From assembly GCA_014359765.1 (NCBI GenBank), contig JACIYT010000012.1, positions 16,115 through 80,114 of the forward strand: a stretch of 64,000 nt of DNA, in the 5' to 3' direction. The translations under genes and the position numbers were made by a program. Within the stretch, counting starts at the first letter, position 1, and every line of letters begins with the position of its first letter. This DNA comes from Roseovarius sp. Its GTDB lineage: Bacteria > Pseudomonadota > Alphaproteobacteria > Rhodobacterales > Rhodobacteraceae. Shown one piece after another: positions 1 to 6,562 of this stretch. Below the pieces are notes generated by a model that saw only the letters and a program-made list of their open reading frames with translations, was not told the DNA's origin and did not search any database.

Positions 1-1195
1 CGCGCGCCCAGTCGGGCGTGATCTCCTCGGCCTCGTTATGGCTCAGCCCGTCCTTGCACGGGCACATCACCATGGTCGTGGGATAGACCTTGTTGACCCA
101 GCAGGCATCGTGCCCCGCCCCCGAGACGATATCCATATGGCTGTAGCCCAGCCGGTCGGCCGCGGCGCGCACCCGCGCGACGAGCGTCGGATCAAAGGCA
201 GGCGGATCGAAGAAGCCCACCAGTTCCGAGGTGAATTTCACCCCCACATCGGCGCAGAGCCCCGGTGCGGTCTCGTTGAGCTCCTCCACCATCGCCTCGA
301 GCGTCTCGAGCACATGAGAGCGGAAATCGACCGTGAACACCACCTTTTCGGGGATGATGTTGCGGCTGTTGGGATAGACGTCGATATGGCCGATGGCGCC
401 TACGGCATTCGGCTGGTATTGCATCGCGATCTCGTGGACCAGCTCGGTCACCCGCGCCAGCGCGCGGCCCGCGTTGCGCCGCATGTACATGGGCGTGGAG
501 CCCGTGTGGCTCCCCTTGCCCGTCACCGTGCATTCGATCCAGCGCAGCCCCTGCCCGTGAGTGACCACGCCCACTTCCTTGCCCTCGGCCTCGAGGATCG
601 GCCCCTGTTCGATATGCAGCTCGAAGAAGGCGTGCATCTTGCGCGCGCCCACCTTTTCGGGACCCTTCCAGCCGATCCGCTCCAGCTCGTCACCGAACCG
701 CTTGCCCTCGGCATCCACCCGCCCGTAGGCCCAGTCGCGCTCCAGCGCCCCGGCAAAGACGCCCGAGGCCAGCATCGCCGGCGCGAAACGTGTGCCCTCC
801 TCGTTGGTCCAGTTGGTCACGACGATGGGGTGTCTCGTCCTGATACCCAGATCGTTGAGCGTGCGGACGATCTCGAGCCCCGCCAGCACGCCGAGCACGC
901 CGTCATACTTGCCGCCCGTGGGCTGCGTGTCGAGATGGCTGCCCACATAGACCGGCAGCGCGTCCGGGTCGGTGCCGGGGCGGGTGGCAAACATGGTGCC
1001 CATCTCGTCCACGCCCATCTCGAGCCCCGCCGCCGTGCACCAGGACTGAAACAGCGCCCGCGCTTCGGCATCGGCATCGGTCAGGGTCTGGCGGTTGTTG
1101 CCGCCCGCGATGCCGGGGCCGATCCTTGCCATTTCCATGATGCTGTCCCACAGCCGTTCGCCATCGATGCGCAGGTTCTGACCCGGTGCCGACAT
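1..1195 (-). CDS. Zn-dependent hydantoinase/carbamoylase-family amidase (beta-ureidopropionase type), 3' end off window
   Basis: An M20-type amidase that hydrolyses N-carbamoyl-beta-amino acids (N-carbamoyl-beta-alanine), the last step of reductive uracil/thymine breakdown in the cytoplasm. Reading the minus strand gives a continuous frame from ATG 1195 to the window edge (398 codons). Metal-site motifs are present in order: GSHLDT with His87, YDGVLG with Asp98, NEEGTRF with Glu132/133, and HIEQGP with His194. The start is placed at 1195 because a GGGAAGG box lies just upstream; an in-frame ATG at 1216 is less well placed. It is divergent from the RutR-like repressor, with a perfect operator between them, and near PreA/PreT, which supports the pyrimidine substrate over a hydantoin. 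The family name is secure, the exact substrate inferred. The C-terminus is missing from the window. Confidence 0.9.
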   Translation of the reverse strand, partial: MSAPGQNLRIDGERLWDSIMEMARIGPGIAGGNNRQTLTDADAEARALFQSWCTAAGLEMGVDEMGTMFATRPGTDPDALPVYVGSHLDTQPTGGKYDGVLGVLAGLEIVRTLNDLGIRTRHPIVVTNWTNEEGTRFAPAMLASGVFAGALERDWAYGRVDAEGKRFGDELERIGWKGPEKVGARKMHAFFELHIEQGPILEAEGKEVGVVTHGQGLRWIECTVTGKGSHTGSTPMYMRRNAGRALARVTELVHEIAMQYQPNAVGAIGHIDVYPNSRNIIPEKVVFTVDFRSHVLETLEAMVEELNETAPGLCADVGVKFTSELVGFFDPPAFDPTLVARVRAAADRLGYSHMDIVSGAGHDACWVNKVYPTTMVMCPCKDGLSHNEAEEITPDWAR

Positions 1196-1254
1196 GATGT
1201 GACCTTCCCTTTTCATGTGATCTCGCCTTTTTCGCGCGCCCGGCTTGCCGCTTT

Positions 1255-1270
1255 TTTACCATTTGGTAAA
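1255..1270. promoter_or_regulatory. RutR-like operator between amidase and repressor genes
   Basis: Perfect 16-bp palindrome TTTACCATTTGGTAAA (7-bp arms, 2-bp centre). It resembles the E. coli RutR box (TTGACCA-N2-TGGTCAA) with small changes, and sits between the divergent amidase and RutR-like repressor genes. A close relative of it lies upstream of preT at 5033-5048. Binding by the repressor is inferred. Confidence 0.75.
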
Positions 1271-1338
1271 GTCACGATTACCAATCGCCCCCGACCTGTC
1301 AAGACTCGACCGGATCGGGCCGAAGCGGGAGCGCGACA

Positions 1339-1977
1339 GTGACCCGACAACAGGCAGGGACGGCCGGAACCGGCACGCGACGGCGCAGCCGCATCCAGCG
1401 GGAAAACCGCGGGCGCATCCTCGACGCGGCGCTCGAGGTGTTTTCCCGACACGGCTATCGTGGCGCGACGCTCGACCGGATCGCCGCGGCGGCAGGCCTC
1501 TCGAAACCCAATATCCTCTACTATTTCGCGGGCAAGGAAGACATCCACATCACGCTCCTGAACCGGTTGATGCACCGATGGCTGGAGCCGCTCGCGCAGA
1601 TGGAAGAGACAGGAGAACCGCTCGAGGAACTGCTGGGCTACATGCGCCGCAAATTGCAGATGAGCCGCGATTACCCGCGCGAAAGCCGCCTCTTCGCCAT
1701 CGAGATCCTGCAAGGCGCGCCGCGCATGAGGCCACATCTCGAAAGCGGGCTTAAGCCGCTCTTCGAGCGCAAGTGCCGGCTGATCGCCGACTGGGTCGCG
1801 GCGGGGCGCCTTGCGCCGGTCGATCCGGGACAGCTGATCGTGTCGATCTGGGCCACCACCCAGCATTACGCCGATTTCGAGGCGCAGCTCGCCGTGCTGA
1901 TGCCGGAGCATGAGGCGCGCTGGAACGGCGCCGAGGCGCATCTCGAGACGATGTTTCGCAAGATGCTCACGCCTTAA
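1339..1977 (+). CDS. TetR/AcrR-family regulator, RutR-like
   Basis: A 212-residue repressor. The N-terminal helix-turn-helix spans about residues 22-66, including the segment GLSKPNILYYFAGKEDI. The C-terminal domain carries hallmarks of the RutR ligand-binding fold: SRDYPRESRLFAIEILQGAP and SIWATTQHYADFEAQ. E. coli RutR senses uracil/thymine and controls pyrimidine use, so a pyrimidine or catabolite is the likely ligand here. The start is a GTG with a GGGAG box a few bases upstream. It is divergent from the amidase; the intervening palindrome at 1255-1270 would let it control both that gene and itself, and a second box lies before preT. RutR-family membership is clear; the ligand is inferred. 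Confidence 0.88.
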   Translation: MTRQQAGTAGTGTRRRSRIQRENRGRILDAALEVFSRHGYRGATLDRIAAAAGLSKPNILYYFAGKEDIHITLLNRLMHRWLEPLAQMEETGEPLEELLGYMRRKLQMSRDYPRESRLFAIEILQGAPRMRPHLESGLKPLFERKCRLIADWVAAGRLAPVDPGQLIVSIWATTQHYADFEAQLAVLMPEHEARWNGAEAHLETMFRKMLTP

Positions 1978-2012
1978 CCCGACCTTAACCGCGTCCGGGC
2001 AAGCATGACCGC

Positions 2013-2249
2013 ATGAGACATGCCATGCCAAGCCCCCCGCCCGTCAACCCCGCCTGGTGCACCCGGCTCTTCGGCGCGCAGGCCGCGCGCACCGGTGGCG
2101 TCGTGCGACGCAAGAAACGCGATGTCCACCGCGAGATCGGCTATGCCGCCTTCGTCGCCGAGGTGCGGGCGCGTGGCTTTCACCTGCTCGAATGCGGCGA
2201 TCAGTATCTCGTCATCTGCCATGACGGCCATCTGCGCGTGATCTGCTGA
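2013..2249 (+). CDS. Small conserved hypothetical protein (78 aa)
   Basis: A short ORF downstream of the repressor, ending just before a double hairpin. The protein is rich in basic residues in the middle (VVRRKKRDVHREIG) and ends with YLVICHDGHLRVIC, giving three cysteines in the C-terminal half. There is no signal peptide or membrane segment. I recall similar small proteins in Rhodobacterales genomes sometimes carrying the label phosphoribosylanthranilate isomerase. That name is not credible, because at 78 residues the protein is far too short for a TIM-barrel enzyme. An in-frame ATG at 2025 is an alternative start. Function unknown; coding status is supported by its fit between neighbours and by family recall only. 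Confidence 0.55.
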   Translation: MRHAMPSPPPVNPAWCTRLFGAQAARTGGVVRRKKRDVHREIGYAAFVAEVRARGFHLLECGDQYLVICHDGHLRVIC

Positions 2250-2255
2250 GGCGCT

Positions 2256-2318
2256 GGCGAGAAAGTTCGTCCGAACTTTCTCGCCGCCCCGAGATTTTTC
2301 GGACGAAAAATCTCGGGG
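2256..2318. terminator. Twin perfect hairpins between convergent genes
   Basis: Two adjacent perfect inverted repeats. Arms of 14 bp at 2256-2269/2272-2285 begin GGCGAGAAAGTTCG; arms of 15 bp at 2287-2301/2304-2318 begin CCCCGAGATTTTTCG. They separate the plus-strand small ORF from the minus-strand preA gene, so a bidirectional terminator is the simple reading. The two central 10-mers, TTCGTCCGAA and TTCGGACGAA, are reverse complements of each other. Confidence 0.75.
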
Positions 2319-2327
2319 CCTCACCCC

Positions 2328-3632
2328 TCACTCCGCCGCGCAGGCGCCGGGATTGTCGGGATGCGTGGTCCAGTCGCCATGTTCGGCCCTTACCTCGCGC
2401 CCGGTGCGCGGGTCGATCGTGCCGGGCGCGAGCCGCTCCATGGTGATGCAGCCCTCCACCGGGCAGACATTCACGCAGAGATTGCAGGCCACGCATTCCT
2501 CGTCCCTGACCGAAAATACCCGCTCGGGCGACATGGCAATCGCCTGGTGGCTGGTATCCTCGCAGGCCGCAAAGCAGCGCCCGCACCCGATGCACAGATC
2601 CTCGTCGATCCGTGCCTTGGTCACGTAATTGAGGTTGAGCTGCTGCCAGTCCGACACGTTCGGCACCGCCCGCCCCACGAGCGCCTGGACCGACCCGAGC
2701 CCCTTTTCGTCGAGATATTGCGAGAGACCCGAAATCATCTCCTGCACCACCTTGAACCCGTAGGTCATCGCCGCAGTGCAGACCTGCACGTTGCCCGCGC
2801 CGAGCGCGAGGAACTCGGCCGCGTCGCGCCAGGTGGTCACGCCGCCGATACCCGAGATGGGCAGCCCCGCGAGCGACGGTGTGCGCGCGATCTCGGCCAC
2901 CATGTTGAGCGCGATCGGCTTCACCGCCGGGCCGCAATAGCCGCCATGCGCGCCCTTGCCGTCGATGGTGGGCTCGGGCGCGAAGAGGTCGAGATCGACG
3001 CCGGTGATCGAGTTGATCGTGTTGATCAGGCTGACCGCATCCGCGCCCCCGTCCCTGGCCGCCTGCGCGGGTTGGCGGATATCGGTGATGTTGGGGGTGA
3101 GCTTGACGATCACCGGCAGGCGCGAATGGGTCTTGCACCATTGGGTGACCTGCCGGACGTAATCGGGCACCTGGCCCACCGCGCTGCCCATGCCGCGCTC
3201 GCTCATGCCGTGGGGGCAGCCGAAATTGAGCTCCACCCCGTCGCAGCCGGTATCCTCGACGCGAAGCAGGATGTCGCGCCAGGCCCCCTCGTTCATCGGC
3301 ACCATGAGGCTGACCACCAGGGCCCGATCGGGCCAGTCGCGCTTGACGCGGGCGATCTCCGCGAGATTGACGGCGAGCGGGCGGTCGGTGATCAGCTCGA
3401 TATTGTTCATGCCAAGGAGCCGCCGGTCCGCACCCCAGACCGCGCCATAGCGGGGTCCGTTGACGTTGACGACGGGCGGGCCGTCCTCGCCGAGCGTCTT
3501 CCAGACCACCCCGCCCCAGCCCGCCTCGAAGGCGCGCCGCACGTTGTATTCCTTGTCCGTGGGCGGCGCCGAGGCGAGCCAGAACGGATTGGGAGAGGTG
3601 ATCCCGATGAAATTCGTCGTCAGATCGGCCAT
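2328..3632 (-). CDS. preA: NAD-dependent dihydropyrimidine dehydrogenase subunit PreA
   Basis: Catalytic subunit that reduces uracil and thymine to the 5,6-dihydropyrimidines, the first step of the reductive catabolic route. The 434-residue protein has a dihydroorotate-dehydrogenase-like FMN barrel (about 1-330; motifs NFGCPHGMSERGMG and VIVKLTPNITDI). A C-terminal 2x[4Fe-4S] ferredoxin domain follows, with cysteines at 347/350/353/357 and 380/383/386/390. At the loop that holds the catalytic cysteine in animal enzymes the sequence reads GMGSAVGQ, with no cysteine there; I believe this is normal for bacterial PreA but could not check. It follows preT with a 3-nt gap, so the two are co-transcribed. 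Length and domain order fit the family. Confidence 0.95.
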   Translation of the reverse strand: MADLTTNFIGITSPNPFWLASAPPTDKEYNVRRAFEAGWGGVVWKTLGEDGPPVVNVNGPRYGAVWGADRRLLGMNNIELITDRPLAVNLAEIARVKRDWPDRALVVSLMVPMNEGAWRDILLRVEDTGCDGVELNFGCPHGMSERGMGSAVGQVPDYVRQVTQWCKTHSRLPVIVKLTPNITDIRQPAQAARDGGADAVSLINTINSITGVDLDLFAPEPTIDGKGAHGGYCGPAVKPIALNMVAEIARTPSLAGLPISGIGGVTTWRDAAEFLALGAGNVQVCTAAMTYGFKVVQEMISGLSQYLDEKGLGSVQALVGRAVPNVSDWQQLNLNYVTKARIDEDLCIGCGRCFAACEDTSHQAIAMSPERVFSVRDEECVACNLCVNVCPVEGCITMERLAPGTIDPRTGREVRAEHGDWTTHPDNPGACAAE

Positions 3633-3635
3633 GGC

Positions 3636-4964
3636 TCAGCCCTCCGCCATCAGCGTTGCATGGATATCCTCGGCGGCGTCGCGCCCCTCGGCCACCGCCG
3701 TCACGGTGAGGTCCTCGCCCCCCGCCGCGCAGTCGCCGCCCGCCCAGACGCCGGGCAGCGAGCTGCGCCCGGCCCCGGTCACGGCGATCCTGCCCTGCGC
3801 GAGGGCGGGCAGATCGTCGCCCGCGAGCCGCTGGCCGATGGCGCGCAGCACCTGGTCGGCGGCGAGGCGAAAGCGAACGCCCGTGGGCGTCAGGTCGTCA
3901 TCGACATATTCGAACTCGACCTCGCGCACCGCGCCGTTGCCGTGGATCGCGACCGGCTGGGCGTTGGTGATGATGTGCACGCCTTTCGAGGCGGCGAGGT
4001 CCTGCTCGTAGCGGCTGGCGTTCATCCGCTCCCGGCTGCGGCGATAGACCAGCGTCACGTTGAGCGCGCCCAGAAGCCGCGCCTGCACCGCCGCGTCGAT
4101 CGCCGTCATGCCGCCGCCGATCACCACCACGTCGCGCCCCACCGGCAGCGCCGCGAGATCCGCGGCCTGCCGCAGATCGGCGATGAAGCCCACGGCATCG
4201 GCGACACCGTCCCTGTCCTCGCCCGGCGTGCCGAGCGTGCCCACCCCGCCAAGCCCGATCCCGAGGAATACCGCGTCATGCTCCGCGCGCAGATCGGCCA
4301 GCGTCACATCGCGCCCGAGCATCACGCCCGTGCGCATCGTGATCCCGCCGATCCGCAGCAGCCAGTCCACCTCGGCCTGCGCGAAGCCGCCCGGCGTCTT
4401 GTATGCGGCGATTCCGTATTCGTTGAGCCCGCCGGGCCGTTGCCGCGCGTCGAGGATCACCACCTCGTGCCCCTTCATCGCCAGCCGGTGCGCACAGGCA
4501 AGCCCCGCCGGCCCCGCGCCCACCACCGCGACGCGCCGTCCCGTGGGGGCTGCGCGGGTGAAGGGATGCCCGCCCGCCGCCATCAGCCGGTCGGTGGCGT
4601 GGCGCTGCAACTGCCCGATCCTGACCGGCTGACCCTCCGCCGTCTCGCGCACGCAGGCCTCTTCGCAGAGGGTCTCGGTCGGGCAGACGCGGGCACACAT
4701 CCCGCCGAGGATGTTCTGCGAGAAGATCGTCATCGCCGCCGCCTCGGGAGTGCCGGTGGCGATCTGGCGGATGAAGAGCGGGATGTCGATCGCGGTGGGA
4801 CAGGCGGCGATGCAGGGGGCATCGTGGCAGAAGTAGCAGCGATCCGCCGCGACCTGCGCCTCGTGCGGATCGAGCGGCGGGTGCAGGTCGGTGAAGTTCG
4901 TCGCATAGTCCCGGGGCGAAAGCCGCCCCGCGACGATGCCCGGCGTGAGCGCGTTCGCGGCCAT
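3636..4964 (-). CDS. preT: NAD-dependent dihydropyrimidine dehydrogenase subunit PreT
   Basis: Electron-input subunit that takes hydride from NAD(P)H through FAD and iron-sulfur clusters to PreA. The 442-residue protein resembles the small subunit of glutamate synthase. N-terminal cluster cysteines occur in CYFCHDAPCIAACP (about 43-55) and CARVCP/LCEEAC (90-104). The FAD Rossmann motif VVGAGPAGLAC is near residue 147, and a second nucleotide motif VVIGGGMTAID lies in the C-terminal half. A strong AGGAGAGG ribosome site precedes ATG 4964. It is first in the preTA operon, and the promoter region carries a RutR-like box at 5033-5048. Assignment is secure. Confidence 0.95.
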   Translation of the reverse strand: MAANALTPGIVAGRLSPRDYATNFTDLHPPLDPHEAQVAADRCYFCHDAPCIAACPTAIDIPLFIRQIATGTPEAAAMTIFSQNILGGMCARVCPTETLCEEACVRETAEGQPVRIGQLQRHATDRLMAAGGHPFTRAAPTGRRVAVVGAGPAGLACAHRLAMKGHEVVILDARQRPGGLNEYGIAAYKTPGGFAQAEVDWLLRIGGITMRTGVMLGRDVTLADLRAEHDAVFLGIGLGGVGTLGTPGEDRDGVADAVGFIADLRQAADLAALPVGRDVVVIGGGMTAIDAAVQARLLGALNVTLVYRRSRERMNASRYEQDLAASKGVHIITNAQPVAIHGNGAVREVEFEYVDDDLTPTGVRFRLAADQVLRAIGQRLAGDDLPALAQGRIAVTGAGRSSLPGVWAGGDCAAGGEDLTVTAVAEGRDAAEDIHATLMAEG

Positions 4965-5010
4965 GTCATCCTCTCCTGTGGTCTTCGTTGCGATGCCTCT
5001 TTGTTGCCGA

Positions 5011-5048
5011 CGAGTATTTCACGAATCGATTTTTTATCAATCGGTAAA
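5011..5048 (-). promoter_or_regulatory. preTA promoter with overlapping RutR-like operator
   Basis: On the minus strand TTTACCGATTGATAAA (5033-5048) matches the perfect box at 1255-1270 in 13 of 16 positions, read in the plus orientation. A possible -35 box TTGATA (5035-5040) lies inside it, with ATACTC or TACTCG 17-18 nt downstream as a possible -10. A repressor bound there would block polymerase. The box is clear, the promoter elements less so. Confidence 0.6.
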
Positions 5049-5057
5049 ATTTTTGGC

Positions 5058-5083
5058 GCGCCGATTGTCCGCGCCGATTGTCC
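5058..5083. repeat. 13-bp tandem direct repeat upstream of preT
   Basis: GCGCCGATTGTCC occurs twice back to back (5058-5070 and 5071-5083), directly upstream of the RutR-like box relative to preT transcription. A 12-bp palindrome CGGAAATTTCCG follows at 5099-5110. The spacing and placement suggest binding sites for an activator, but this is inference. Confidence 0.8.
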
Positions 5084-5191
5084 ATGTCGGGAAACTTCCG
5101 GAAATTTCCGCAAGGGAAGGCGCGCGTGCCGACGACCCTTCCGGTTCGCTCACGCATGACCGCCCTGCCCGTTTTCTGCTCGCAAGGGCTC

Positions 5192-5803
5192 TCAGGCCAG
5201 CCCGAGATCGCGGGCGATCATCGCCGCCTGGGTGCGGTTGCGTGCCCCCAGCTTGCGGGTGAGCGATTTCATGTGCAGCTTGACGGTGACTTCCTGGATG
5301 TCGAGATCGCGGGCGATTTCCTTGTTGGACTTGCCCTCGGCCACGCCCTGCAACACCTCGCGTTCGCGCGCGGTCAGACCGATACGGGCCTGCGCGCCCT
5401 GATCCGCGTCGGAGGCCAGAAAGTCACAGGGCACATAGGTCTCGCCCGCCAGCATCTGCCGCACCGCCGCGATCAGCGCCTGCGGCGCGAGCGTCTTGGG
5501 CACGAACCCCGCCGCGCCCGCGCGCAGCGCGCGCCGGGCCACATCGGGGGGCGCCGTGCCCGACAGGATGGCCACCGGACAGCCCGCCCGCGCCCGCATC
5601 CGCGCGAGCGCGTCGGGCGCCTCCATCCCCGGCATGGCGAAGTCGAGCAGCACGAGATCGGCCCGGCCCGGTCCCGGCACCAGCGCCAGCGCGCCCGCGA
5701 GGCTCTCGGCCACCGCCACCTCGAATCCCCCCGCCGCGCGCAGATAGGCGGCGATGGTGTCGCGCACGAGATCATGATCATCCGCCAGAATGAGCCGCGC
5801 CAT
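5192..5803 (-). CDS. LuxR/NarL-family response regulator
   Basis: A 203-residue DNA-binding response regulator. The receiver domain spans about 1-118 with acidic pair Asp8/Asp9, phospho-acceptor Asp54 (VLLDFAMPG) and Lys103 (VPKT). A GerE-type helix-turn-helix lies at about 143-199 (LTAREREVLQGVAEGKSNKEIA). All residues needed for phosphorylation are present. The start at 5803 has an AAAGGA ribosome site; longer readings of this frame run into the neighbour on the other strand and are artefacts. It is divergent from the secreted molybdopterin-fold protein and hybrid kinase genes, which makes it the likely output of that kinase. Target genes are not visible in the sequence. Confidence 0.9.
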   Translation of the reverse strand: MARLILADDHDLVRDTIAAYLRAAGGFEVAVAESLAGALALVPGPGRADLVLLDFAMPGMEAPDALARMRARAGCPVAILSGTAPPDVARRALRAGAAGFVPKTLAPQALIAAVRQMLAGETYVPCDFLASDADQGAQARIGLTAREREVLQGVAEGKSNKEIARDLDIQEVTVKLHMKSLTRKLGARNRTQAAMIARDLGLA

Positions 5804-5904
5804 ACCCGGTCCTTTCGTCGCCCTGCCCCGCCGCCGCGCGCGACGATACGCCCCTGCGCCGGGAATGACAAATGGCGGTCGCACAGGATGTCGCGGCGAG
5901 CGGC

Positions 5905-5940
5905 ACAGACGCGACAGACGCAACAGACGCAACAGGCGCA
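5905..5940. repeat. Four 9-bp tandem repeats in a divergent promoter region
   Basis: ACAGACGCG followed by two copies of ACAGACGCA and one ACAGGCGCA, head to tail, in the 207-bp gap between the response regulator and the secreted protein gene. It may be an iterated binding site or a length-variable spacer; no gene is seen in the gap. Confidence 0.85.
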
Positions 5941-6010
5941 AAGGAACAGGAGGGCTGGAAAACTCGCAAAAAATCCACAAACTGGTCGCCACCCCATCCA
6001 AGGAGTTGCC

Positions 6011-6550
6011 ATGATCCGCGCCCCTTTCCGCCTGGTTTGCCCCGTTCGGACCCTGCTCCCGGTCCTTGTCCTGGCTCTTGCCATGGCATCGGTCACCGCC
6101 TTGCCGGGACGGGCAGATCATCCGGCGCGGCTCACGGTCACGGTGAAGGCGCCGGACGGCACCGTTCGCCGCAGCCTGACATTCGACCGCGCCGCTCTCG
6201 CACGGCTGCCGCAGACCGAATTCACCACCCGCACGATCTGGACCGACGGGCCGCAGCACTTCCGCGGCGTCGCGCTCGCGGCACTGCTGGCGCAACTGGG
6301 GACCGAGGCCACGCATGTTGAGCTCGACGCGATCAACGATTATACCGTGTCGATCCCCGCCGCGGAGATCGCCGCCGATTACCCGGTCATCGCCTATTCG
6401 CGCAACGGCGCGGCGATGCATCTGCGCGACATGGGGCCGTTCTGGCTCGTCTACAATTACGATGCCGATCCGGCCTTTCGCACGCAGACCGCCTATGCAC
6501 GCTCGATCTGGCAGCTCGAGCGGATCACCGTTCACCTCGCCACCCCCTGA
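6011..6550 (+). CDS. Secreted molybdopterin-oxidoreductase-fold protein lacking a mature cysteine
   Basis: A 179-residue protein with a signal peptide (hydrophobic core LLPVLVLALAMASVTAL, cleavage probably after GRA near residue 35). The mature part resembles the oxidoreductase molybdopterin-binding fold (segments RGVALAALLAQLG, AINDYTVSIPAAEI, MHLRDMGPFWLVYNYD). In catalytic members a cysteine ligates molybdenum; here the only cysteine (residue 10) is in the signal peptide. Enzymatic activity is therefore doubtful, and a ligand-binding or sensory role is plausible. An AGGAG box lies 5 nt before ATG 6011. The hybrid kinase starts 12 nt after the stop, and the response regulator is divergent. 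Fold assignment is fairly sure, function inferred. Confidence 0.8.
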   Translation: MIRAPFRLVCPVRTLLPVLVLALAMASVTALPGRADHPARLTVTVKAPDGTVRRSLTFDRAALARLPQTEFTTRTIWTDGPQHFRGVALAALLAQLGTEATHVELDAINDYTVSIPAAEIAADYPVIAYSRNGAAMHLRDMGPFWLVYNYDADPAFRTQTAYARSIWQLERITVHLATP

Positions 6551-6562
6551 GAGAGCCCGCCG

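Noticed and set aside
2013..2249. Naming the small ORF phosphoribosylanthranilate isomerase
   Set aside because: Far too short for a TIM-barrel enzyme and without its motifs; likely an inherited database error.
2328..3632. Loss of the catalytic cysteine in PreA as a defect
   Set aside because: The loop reads GMGSAVGQ, which I believe is usual in bacterial PreA, so it is not evidence of inactivation.
2361..5159. A 932-codon open frame on plus across preA/preT
   Set aside because: Antisense shadow of two clearly recognised minus-strand genes; its product is Arg/His/Pro-rich with no family features, typical of GC-rich DNA.
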